A stretch of 39,806 nucleotides of DNA from Micromonospora arida. GTDB taxonomy: Bacteria > Actinomycetota > Actinomycetes > Mycobacteriales > Micromonosporaceae. The notes under the pieces are model-generated. The model did not search any database, had not been told where the DNA came from, and saw only the letters and a program-made list of their open reading frames with translations. Location of the stretch: positions 1 through 39,806 of the forward strand of contig NZ_QGSY01000186.1 in the NCBI RefSeq assembly GCF_003857035.1, in the 5' to 3' direction. The position numbers were made by a program, and so were the translations under genes. Of this stretch, positions 11,747 through 18,330 are shown one piece after another (the first letter of the stretch is position 1; each line of letters starts with the position of its first letter).

Positions 11747-12028
11747 GTGGCACAGCAGCTTCACGTCGAGCTCGTCGCCGTCGAGGAGAAGGTCTGGTCC
11801 GGTGACGCCGAGATGGTCGTCGCCCGGACGACCGAAGGCGAGCTCGGTGTCCTGCCGGGGCACGCGCCGCTGCTCGGCCAGCTCGCCGAGCCCGGCCAGG
11901 TACGCATCAAGCTCGCAGGCGGTGAGCAGGTCGCCTACGAGGTGGCCGGCGGCTTCCTCTCGGTGAGCGCCGACGGTGTCACCGTGCTGGCCGAGAGCGC
12001 AACCCCGGTCTCCGCGCAGAGCCGCTGA
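11747..12028 (+). CDS. atpC: F1Fo ATP synthase subunit epsilon, short form
   Basis: The product has 93 residues and consists of the N-terminal beta-sandwich of epsilon. It begins [20 protein letters not shown], continues with the conserved [16 protein letters not shown], and ends soon after [18 protein letters not shown]. The C-terminal two-helix domain present in E. coli (139 residues total) is absent. The beta-sandwich is enough to bind gamma and the c-ring; the missing helices mediate inhibition of ATP hydrolysis in other bacteria. The GTG start has a clear AAGGAG site. The gene is separated from atpD by the LCP gene and followed 12 bases later by the DUF2550 gene, probably in one transcript. 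Confidence 0.93.
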   Translation: MAQQLHVELVAVEEKVWSGDAEMVVARTTEGELGVLPGHAPLLGQLAEPGQVRIKLAGGEQVAYEVAGGFLSVSADGVTVLAESATPVSAQSR

Positions 12029-12040
12029 GCCACACCGGGG

Positions 12041-12496
12041 ATGGAGATCGTCGAAGGATTCGGAATCGGCGTTGTCGTCATCCTCGGCGCGCTTCTGATC
12101 CTCTTCGTCCGGCGAGCTCTCGTCACCCGCAGCGGTGGCATCATCCGGCTCAGCGTCCGGGTCTCCACCATGCTCGACGGCCGCGGCTGGTCGCCCGGCT
12201 TCGGCCGGTTCGCCGGTGACGAGCTGCGCTGGTACCGGATGTTCAGCTTCGCGATCCGACCCAAGCGGGTGCTCTCCCGCAAGGGGCTGGCCGTGGAGCG
12301 CCGCCGGTTGCCCGAAGGTCAGGAACGGTTCTCCATGCCGGCCGACTGGGTGATCCTCCGCTGTACCAGTCACCACGCACCGGTGGAGATCGCCATGGCG
12401 CGATCGACCGTGACCGGTTTTCTCTCCTGGCTCGAGGCCGCCCCTCCGGGGGCGGTCTCGCCACGTATGGCCTCCCAGGACTGGCCGGCTGCCTGA
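12041..12496 (+). CDS. DUF2550 membrane-anchored protein
   Basis: The 151-residue protein has one N-terminal membrane helix at about residues 7-24 (FGIGVVVILGALLILFV), followed by a basic cytoplasmic domain. Features such as RGWSPGFGRFAGDELRWYRMFSF and the terminal STVTGFLSWLEAAPPG are typical of DUF2550. This actinobacterial family is repeatedly found directly after atpC. Its function is unknown. It lies 12 bases after atpC and ends at a convergent region containing two large palindromes. Confidence 0.85.
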   Translation: MEIVEGFGIGVVVILGALLILFVRRALVTRSGGIIRLSVRVSTMLDGRGWSPGFGRFAGDELRWYRMFSFAIRPKRVLSRKGLAVERRRLPEGQERFSMPADWVILRCTSHHAPVEIAMARSTVTGFLSWLEAAPPGAVSPRMASQDWPAA

Positions 12497-12520
12497 TCGG
12501 CTCTTCTGTGTTGCTCTTCT

Positions 12521-12596
12521 GGGTTTCCGGGGGAGCCCGCCCGGCTCCGGGCGGTCAGGCTTGATCCCTGCGCCGGGCGGGCTCCCCCGGAAACCC
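12521..12596. repeat. Perfect 24-bp inverted repeat between convergent genes
   Basis: The arms at 12521-12544 and 12573-12596 are exact reverse complements, starting GGGTTTCCGGGGGAGCCC. They enclose 28 bases. The element lies just past the DUF2550 stop and could serve as a terminator, although neither arm is followed by a T-tract. The 438-base gap 12497-12934 holds this element, the second palindrome at 12724-12802, and nothing else I can recognise. Confidence 0.85.
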
Positions 12597-12723
12597 TTCG
12601 TTGGGCACTGCCCGCCGTTCTGGCGCGGTTCTCTCACCTGCCGTTACCGGTGCGGTTGAGTCCCGCCTCCTCAGTGCGCACAGCGCGCCGGCCCCGCGCG
12701 GCGCGGCGAGCGCGTCGGGCTGG

Positions 12724-12802
12724 TTGATCGACTCGGCTTTCTTGATGTCGGGGTGTTCTGGTGGTTGGGATGCCCCGACATCAAGAAACCCGAGTTGATC
12801 GA
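12724..12802. repeat. Long imperfect palindrome with GATCGACTCGG edges
   Basis: The 30-base arms 12724-12753 and 12773-12802 match at 27 of 30 positions around a 19-base loop. The outer part (TTGATCGACTCGGCTTTC) is nearly identical to the arms of the palindrome at 20826-20902, so the two belong to one dispersed family. Confidence 0.8.
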
Positions 12803-12934
12803 GGCGCCGGCCAGCCGGACTCGCCGACGGGCCCAGGTGCTGGTCGGCCTGGCTCGCGAGGAGTCAGCCCTGGCTACGCGTGGTGGCGGGCAGAGTGGGA
12901 ACCCAGACCTCGACGTGGTGCGGAGCGCTGACGT

Positions 12935-13507
12935 TCAGCGCTTGCCGCCCGGCACCCATAGCACGTCTCCTGCCGGATTTGCCGTTCTTGACAGGATAAA
13001 GAGCAGATCGGAGAGCCGGTTGAGATACTTTGCCGGGAGCGTGCTGGTTCGTTCCGGATCGTGGCTGACCAGCGCCCACGCTGCCCGTTCGGCACGCCGG
13101 GCGACGGTCCGCGCCACGTGCAGCAGCGCCGCACCTGCGGTGCCGCCGGGGAGGATGAAGGAGTCGAGCTTGCTCAGGCGTGCGTTGTACTCGTCGCACC
13201 AGCCCTCCAGGCGCTCGACGTACTCCTCGGTCACCCGCAGCGGCGGGTACTTCGGCTCCGGCTCGACCGGGGTGGACAGGTCGGCGCCGACGTCGAACAG
13301 GTCGTTCTGCACCGACCCCAGCACGCCGCGAAGCTCCTCGTCGAGGTTTCCCAGCGCGAGGGCGACGCCGATCGCCGCGTTGCACTCGTCGACATCCGCG
13401 TACGCGGCGATCCGTGGATCGGTCTTCGGCACCTGCTCGTTGTTGCTCAGCCTGGTCATGCCGGCGTCGCCGGCCTTGGTGTAGATGCGCGTGAGGTGGA
13501 CGGCCAT
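12935..13507 (-). CDS. pduO: PduO-type ATP:cob(I)alamin adenosyltransferase
   Basis: This 190-residue enzyme transfers adenosyl from ATP to cob(I)alamin, making adenosylcobalamin, the cofactor of ethylmalonyl-CoA mutase encoded at 18331. Family marks are the N-terminal [13 protein letters not shown] (ATP-binding), the central [12 protein letters not shown] helix with the conserved Arg/Glu, and C-terminal [15 protein letters not shown]. The start is ATG at 13505-13507 on this strand. That codon overlaps the presumed ATG of murA on the other strand by two bases, so promoter elements must lie in the 5' part of murA. The gene ends beside a gap with two long palindromes. Confidence 0.93.
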   Translation of the reverse strand: MAVHLTRIYTKAGDAGMTRLSNNEQVPKTDPRIAAYADVDECNAAIGVALALGNLDEELRGVLGSVQNDLFDVGADLSTPVEPEPKYPPLRVTEEYVERLEGWCDEYNARLSKLDSFILPGGTAGAALLHVARTVARRAERAAWALVSHDPERTSTLPAKYLNRLSDLLFILSRTANPAGDVLWVPGGKR

Positions 13508-14948
13508 GACGCACAGCCTACGGATTCCCGACCTGACGATCCCGGCGCGGCCGGACAGCACCGCCGGCTGGCCGGTGGTGGTGGGCCCCGGCGACGCCGG
13601 GGATTCGGCGGTCAACGATGTCGACGTCATCCGGGTACGCGGTGACGCCCGACTGTCCGGCACCGTGCACGTGGTCGGTGCGAAGAACTCGGCGTTGAAG
13701 CTGATGGCCGCCGCGCTGCTCGCGCCGGGCCGCAGTGTGATCACCAACGTCCCCCGGATCACCGACATCGCGATCATGGGGGAGGTGCTGCGTCGGCTGG
13801 GCTGCGACGTCCAGTTCGACGCGGACGACCCGGTCGACCCGATGGTCGCCCGTGGCGGCGTGGCCCGGTCCCGGTCGGTGACGATCGACGTACCCGAGCA
13901 GCCGGGCGCGGAGGCCGACTACGACCTGGTCCGACGGTTGCGCGCGTCGATCTGCGTGCTCGGCCCGTTGCTGGCCCGCCGGGGGTACGTGCGGGTGGCC
14001 CATCCCGGCGGCGACGCGATCGGGTCGCGGGGGTTGGACATGCACATCTCCGGGCTGACCCGGATGGGCGCGGAGATTTCCGGTGAGCACGGGTTCGTCA
14101 TCGCGTCCGCCCCGCACGGCCTGCGTGGCGCGGACATCGTGCTGGACTTCCCCAGCGTCGGCGCGACTGAGAACCTGGTGATGGCGGCGGTGCTGGCTCA
14201 GGGCACCACGATGATCGACAACGCGGCCCGGGAGCCGGAGATCGTCGACATCTGCACGATGCTCAACCAGATGGGCGCGCGCATCGTCGGCGCGGGCACG
14301 TCGACGTTGCGCATCACCGGTGTGCCCGGTCTGCGTCCGGTGCGCCACGCCACGGTGGGGGACCGGATCGTCGCCGGCACCTGGGCGTTCGGCGCGGCGA
14401 TGACCCGGGGCGACGTGACGGTGACCGGGCTCGACCCGGCCTTCCTGGAGGTCGCCCTGGACAAGGTGGTGGCCGCCGGCGCGCTGGTGGAGACCCGGGG
14501 AGACGGCTTCCGCGTACGGATGGACGAGCGGCCCCGGGCGGTGGACGTGGTGACGCTGCCGTACCCCGGCTTCGCCACCGACCTGCTGCCGATGGCGATC
14601 GGGCTGGCGGCCGTCAGCCACGGCGCCTCCCTGATCACCGAGAACATCTTCGACGGCCGGTTCATGTTCGCCAACGAGATGATGCGGCTCGGCGCGGACA
14701 TCAAGACCGACGGGCATCACGCCGTGGTCCGGGGTCGGGATCGGCTCTCCGGTGCCCCGGTGCGGGCCACCGACATCCGGGCAGGGGCAGGGTTGATCAT
14801 CGCCGGACTCTGTGCGGAGGGGGTCACCGAGGTCTCCCACGTGCACCATGTCGACCGGGGCTACCCGGACTTCGTGGCCGACCTGCGTGCGCTCGGGGTG
14901 GCGGTCGAGCGGGGCACCACGCCGGAGGAGCCGGCGCTGGAGATCTGA
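13506..14948 (+). CDS. murA: UDP-N-acetylglucosamine 1-carboxyvinyltransferase (Asp-type MurA)
   Basis: MurA transfers enolpyruvate from PEP to UDP-GlcNAc, the first committed step of peptidoglycan synthesis. K60 in GAKNSALK, the [17 protein letters not shown] block, [10 protein letters not shown] and [14 protein letters not shown] are conserved. The catalytic position normally occupied by Cys (Cys115 in E. coli) is Asp: [16 protein letters not shown]170 from this start. The same change in Mycobacterium tuberculosis MurA gives intrinsic fosfomycin resistance. The usual Pro after the GSR arginine is Gly here. The start is uncertain. ATG 13506 gives 480 residues but overlaps the opposite pduO start codon; GTGs at 13575, 13578 and 13581 would remove a poorly conserved leader of about 23-25 residues. 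Confidence 0.94.
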   Translation: MTHSLRIPDLTIPARPDSTAGWPVVVGPGDAGDSAVNDVDVIRVRGDARLSGTVHVVGAKNSALKLMAAALLAPGRSVITNVPRITDIAIMGEVLRRLGCDVQFDADDPVDPMVARGGVARSRSVTIDVPEQPGAEADYDLVRRLRASICVLGPLLARRGYVRVAHPGGDAIGSRGLDMHISGLTRMGAEISGEHGFVIASAPHGLRGADIVLDFPSVGATENLVMAAVLAQGTTMIDNAAREPEIVDICTMLNQMGARIVGAGTSTLRITGVPGLRPVRHATVGDRIVAGTWAFGAAMTRGDVTVTGLDPAFLEVALDKVVAAGALVETRGDGFRVRMDERPRAVDVVTLPYPGFATDLLPMAIGLAAVSHGASLITENIFDGRFMFANEMMRLGADIKTDGHHAVVRGRDRLSGAPVRATDIRAGAGLIIAGLCAEGVTEVSHVHHVDRGYPDFVADLRALGVAVERGTTPEEPALEI

Positions 14949-15044
14949 AGTCCTCCACGACCCGGCCCGACCGCCACTTAGCCATCGTTCAGGCTCGCCG
15001 ACTAGGGTGCAGGCAGGCACTCAATTGCAGCGAGGGAGAAGCAG

Positions 15045-15893
15045 ATGGCGGGTCGACTCGCGGTCGTCGGGGCCGGGTTGATGGGTTCCGGCATCGCCCA
15101 GGTGGCGGCGCAGGCGGGCTGGCAGGTGACGCTGCGCGACCTGGACGACGCGGCCACCACCCGGGGTCTGGGCGGCATTCGGAAGTCACTGGAGAAGTTC
15201 GCCGAGAAGGGCAAGATCGAGGCGTCCGAGGTCGAGGCGACGCTGGCTCGGATCACCCCGACCACCGACCTGGAGGCGGCGGCGGACGCGGATATCGTGG
15301 TCGAGGCGGTCTTCGAGCGGCTGGAGATCAAGCACGAGGTGTTCCGCGTCCTGGACAAGATCTGCAAGTCGGACGCGGTGCTCGCCACCAACACCTCGGC
15401 GATCCCGGTCACCCAGATCGCCGCGGTGACCGAGCGGCCCGAGGCGGTGGTCGGCACCCACTTCTTCTCCCCGGTGCCGATGATGCAGCTCTGTGAGCTG
15501 GTGCGCGGTTACAAGACCAGCGACGCCACGCTGGACACCGCGCGGGCCTTCGCCGAGGAGATCGGCAAGACCGTCGTCGTGGTCAACCGGGACATCGCCG
15601 GCTTCGTCACCACCCGGCTGATCTCCGCTCTGGTGATGGAGGCGGTCAAGCTGGTCGAGTCCGGGGTGGTGTCCGCGGAGGACCTGGACACCGCCTGCCG
15701 GCTGGGCTTCGGGCACGCGATGGGTCCGCTGGCCACCACCGACCTGACCGGCGTGGACGTGCTGCTGCACGCCTCGAAGAACATCTACACCGACACCGCC
15801 GACGAGAAGTTCTTCCCGCCGGAGCTGCTCCAGCGCATGGTCACCGCCGGCGACCTGGGCCGCAAGACCGGCAAGGGCTTCTACACCTACTGA
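15045..15893 (+). CDS. hbd: 3-hydroxybutyryl-CoA dehydrogenase
   Basis: This 282-residue enzyme interconverts acetoacetyl-CoA and (S)-3-hydroxybutyryl-CoA. The NAD-binding fold starts at VVGAGLMGSGIAQVAAQ with acidic residues after the second strand (RDLDD), indicating NAD+. The active-site stretch is NTSAIPVTQI with catalytic H139 in THFFSPVP. The C-terminal dimerisation domain ends in GRKTGKGFYTY. The ATG start has a GAGGGAG ribosome binding site. It would supply C4 acyl-CoA to the ethylmalonyl-CoA pathway enzymes encoded nearby (ecm and ccr). The 96-base upstream gap contains CGTTCAG at 14986-14992, the short core of the ecm/ccr box. That heptamer also occurs in coding sequence, so I give it little weight. 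Confidence 0.93.
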   Translation: MAGRLAVVGAGLMGSGIAQVAAQAGWQVTLRDLDDAATTRGLGGIRKSLEKFAEKGKIEASEVEATLARITPTTDLEAAADADIVVEAVFERLEIKHEVFRVLDKICKSDAVLATNTSAIPVTQIAAVTERPEAVVGTHFFSPVPMMQLCELVRGYKTSDATLDTARAFAEEIGKTVVVVNRDIAGFVTTRLISALVMEAVKLVESGVVSAEDLDTACRLGFGHAMGPLATTDLTGVDVLLHASKNIYTDTADEKFFPPELLQRMVTAGDLGRKTGKGFYTY

Positions 15894-15902
15894 GACCGGC
15901 AG

Positions 15903-15932
15903 CCGCGGGGGCCCGTTCGCGGGCCCCTGCGG
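15903..15932. terminator. Hairpin terminator with TTCG tetraloop
   Basis: The 13-bp arms 15903-15915 (CCGCGGGGGCCCG) and 15920-15932 pair with one mismatch around a TTCG loop. It begins 10 bases after the hbd stop and abuts the 3' end of the broken esterase gene on the other strand. No T-tract follows, as is common for actinobacterial terminators. Confidence 0.75.
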
Positions 15933-16437
15933 TCAGCTCGGGTCGGGAGGCGCTGCCAGCGCCTCCGCGACGAAGTCGAGGGCAGCGGGTATGACCGAGC
16001 CCCAGTACCGGAAGTCGTGCCCGCCGTCGGCGTACTCGGCTCGCGCGGCCGGCTCGGGAAGGGCTCGCTCCAGCGCCTGCACGTCGGCGAGGAAGTCGTC
16101 CTGGCGACCGCACCAGAGGCCCAGCGGAGTGCCGCGCAGCCGGTCGACACCGGCGAAGACGGCATCACCGGGCACCACGGCGGGGGAGAAGGCCGCCACC
16201 GCCCGGAGCAGCCCCGGCCAGGTGGCGGCAAGCAACAGCGAGCCAGTCGACCGTGCGGCCACGCGCGGCGGACGGGCGGCTGACCAGTCGCTCGTCGCCG
16301 GCCGGCGCGTCCGGGGGGACGGGTCGCGTCGGCGACGGGCGGATCAGGTCGCGGGTCGTCCAGCCGACCCCGACCGCCAGCGCCGTCGCCCCTGCCCCGG
16401 CCAGCAGGAGCACGCGTCGGGTCGGTCGAGCGGCCAT
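15933..16437 (-). pseudogene. Esterase-like alpha/beta hydrolase gene with internal deletion and frameshift
   Basis: Reading from ATG 16435-16437, the first 60 or so residues look like the start of an exported esterase. They show twin-arginine-like TRRVLLLAGAGATALAVGVG, then SAARGRTVD. Near 16245 the recognisable sequence continues in a different frame as GSLLLAATWPGLLRAVAAFSPAVV. This corresponds to the region just after the nucleophile elbow of putative-esterase family hydrolases. It runs to TCA at 15933-15935 and retains the Asp region (GRQDDF) and the His region (GGHDFRYW). The oxyanion region and the Ser-containing GxSxGG elbow are missing, probably about 100 residues. Neither frame alone encodes a working enzyme. 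A sequencing or assembly error cannot explain the missing block unless a segment was lost. Confidence 0.7.
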
Positions 16438-16485
16438 CGTCAGAGTCTGGCAGCCCCGGGGCGGATCGGGGGCCCCGGAGAGAGG

Positions 16486-17331
16486 TCAGCCGTCGCGCTT
16501 GGTGGTCCAGCGGAAGGTGGTCAGGCAGACCACCACACCGATCACGCACCACAGGCCGAGCACAAGCGCGACCCGGCCCAGCTCGAACGAGCCGCCCGGT
16601 TCCTGGGCGCCGAAGCTCTCCGGCAGGAAGACAGCCCGGAGCCCCTGGCACATCCACTTGAGCGGGAACAGCGCCGCCACCTGCTGCATCCAGGTGGGCA
16701 GGTCGGTGAAGACGAAGAACACCCCGGAGATGAACTGAAGGATCAGGGACACCGGGGTGACCACCGCCGAGCCGCTGCGGGCGGTGCTGGCCAGCGACGA
16801 GATGGCGATGCCGCACAGGGTGCACGCGATCACCCCGAGCACGGCGACCCAGCCGAAGGTGAGCCACTTGCCGGCAGTGCCCGGCAGGTCGAGGTCGAAC
16901 AGCGCCACCGCGAAGGCCAGCAGCAGCGCCGTCTCGGCGATGCCGATCACCACCACCATGATCACCTTGCCGGCGAACCAGACCCACTTCGGCATCGGTG
17001 TGCCCCGGTAGCGCTTGAGCACGCCCCGGTCCCGCTCGACCGGGATCCAGATGCCAAGGTTCTGGAAGCTCACCGTCATCAGGCCGGTCGCGATCATGCC
17101 GGTGATGAAGTACTGGGTGAACTTCACCCCGCCGCCGATCTCACCGTGGAAGATCGACGCGAAGATCAGGATCATGATGATGGGGAAGCCCATGGTGAAG
17201 ACCACGGACTCCCGGCTGCGCAGGAACTGGGTGATCTCCAGTCGGCCCTGGCGCAGGGCGAGCGCGCCGGCACCGGGCCGACGGCTGCGGGTCGCGGTGA
17301 CCGGCGCCGCCGGCTTCGTCGTGGTCGTCAT
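16486..17331 (-). CDS. ABC-2 type exporter permease
   Basis: The 281-residue membrane protein has a basic N-terminus and six predicted helices. These include RSRESVVFTMGFPIIMILIF near residue 40 and SLILQFISGVFFVFTDLPTW in the second half, the usual ABC-2 permease hallmark before the last helices. Upstream, the ATPase gene overlaps its start by 4 bases (ATGA), so the two form a co-translated exporter pair resembling DrrA/DrrB drug or lipid exporters. The substrate is unknown. Confidence 0.9.
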   Translation of the reverse strand: MTTTTKPAAPVTATRSRRPGAGALALRQGRLEITQFLRSRESVVFTMGFPIIMILIFASIFHGEIGGGVKFTQYFITGMIATGLMTVSFQNLGIWIPVERDRGVLKRYRGTPMPKWVWFAGKVIMVVVIGIAETALLLAFAVALFDLDLPGTAGKWLTFGWVAVLGVIACTLCGIAISSLASTARSGSAVVTPVSLILQFISGVFFVFTDLPTWMQQVAALFPLKWMCQGLRAVFLPESFGAQEPGGSFELGRVALVLGLWCVIGVVVCLTTFRWTTKRDG

Positions 17332-18179
17332 CGCGCGTGTCCGATCATGGTGAGGTAGACGTCCTCCAGGGTCGGCCGGGTCACCGTGAGGCCGGGGACC
17401 TCGCCGCCGTAGCGCGCGGCGAGGTCGGCCACGAAGGCCGTCGGCGTCGCGCTCTGCGCGCTTTCCAGCGTCCCTTCCGGGGTACGCCAGGAGACCGTCG
17501 CGAGGGCCTCCTGCCGATTGCCCAGCCGGTTCGGCGCGGCCACCTCGACCAGCCGGCCACCGGCGATCACGCCGACCCGGTCGGCGAGCGCCTCCGCCTC
17601 GTCCAGGTAGTGCGTGGTGAGCACGATGGTGGTGCCGGCCGCGGCGAGGTCGCGGATCAGCTCCCAGAACTCGCGGCGGGCCTCCGGGTCGAAGCCGGTG
17701 GTCGGCTCGTCGAGGAAGAGCAACTCGGGGCGACCGATGATGCCCAGCGCCACGTCCAGGCGGCGCTTCTGCCCGCCGGAGAGAGTGTGCGTCCGGGCCT
17801 TCGCCTTGGCGGCCAACCCGACCCGCTCGATCACCTTGTCCGGGTCGTCCGCGTCGGGGTAGAAGCCGGAGAAGTGCCGGATCACCTCGGCCACGGTCAG
17901 CTCGTCGAACTCGCCGGTGCCCTGGAGCACGATGCCGACACGGGAGCGCCAGTCGGCGTCCGGGTGGGCCGGGTCCGCGCCGAGCACGAAGACCTCGCCG
18001 GCGTCCCGGTGCCGGTAGCCCTCCAGGATCTCCACCGTGGTGGTCTTGCCGGCGCCGTTCGGGCCGAGCAACGCGAACACCTCACCGCGGCGCACGTCGA
18101 GATCCACGCCCGCCACCGCCACGTTGTCGCCGTACGCCTTGCGAAGTCCACGGACCGAGATGGCCAACTCGTCATCCAT
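17328..18179 (-). CDS. ABC transporter ATP-binding protein
   Basis: The 283-residue ATPase belongs to the DrrA/CcmA-like group. Walker A is GPNGAGKT at residues 39-46, and the signature is LSGGQKRRLDVALGI. Walker B is LLFLDEPTTGFD and the switch His is in LTTHYLDEAEALADR. It energises the permease encoded immediately downstream. ATG 18179 is chosen because upstream in-frame starts are non-canonical and the conserved part begins a few residues later (LAISVRGLRKAYG). It is divergent from ecm, with about 150 bases between the starts. Confidence 0.93.
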   Translation of the reverse strand: MDDELAISVRGLRKAYGDNVAVAGVDLDVRRGEVFALLGPNGAGKTTTVEILEGYRHRDAGEVFVLGADPAHPDADWRSRVGIVLQGTGEFDELTVAEVIRHFSGFYPDADDPDKVIERVGLAAKAKARTHTLSGGQKRRLDVALGIIGRPELLFLDEPTTGFDPEARREFWELIRDLAAAGTTIVLTTHYLDEAEALADRVGVIAGGRLVEVAAPNRLGNRQEALATVSWRTPEGTLESAQSATPTAFVADLAARYGGEVPGLTVTRPTLEDVYLTMIGHAR

Positions 18180-18302
18180 GCCGTCCAGTGTGCGTCCTGG
18201 TGACAACCGGTGCGTGCCCGGGGTGTGGCGATGCGCGCCACTCCGCGTGGATCGCGCCAGGACGTCCTCGACATGGACCTGTGCGGTTTTCCACAGCTCC
18301 TT

Positions 18303-18324
18303 TTACTGAACGGTAACTTAGACT
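18303..18324 (+). promoter_or_regulatory. Operator-like box and -10 element at the ecm start
   Basis: TTACTGAACGGTAA (18303-18316) is an imperfect palindrome, TTACxG..CxGTAA, of the kind bound by TetR-family repressors. It is followed by TAGACT (18319-18324), six bases before the ATG, which predicts a leaderless transcript. No good -35 is visible. The first 13 bases recur exactly at 39598-39610, in front of ccr. Confidence 0.6.
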
Positions 18325-18330
18325 CCGGCC

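Noticed and set aside
12497..12934. Additional small gene in the 438-base gap
   Set aside because: The frames here run through the two palindromes, lack ribosome binding sites and give low-complexity peptides.
14986..14992. Full ecm/ccr-type operator before hbd
   Set aside because: Only CGTTCAG matches, and the same heptamer occurs inside coding sequence (for example near 11357 and 12932), so it is not specific enough to call.
15933..16262. Separate small intact esterase gene
   Set aside because: This frame lacks the nucleophile elbow, and its first residues are mid-domain sequence, so it is the 3' remnant of a larger gene.
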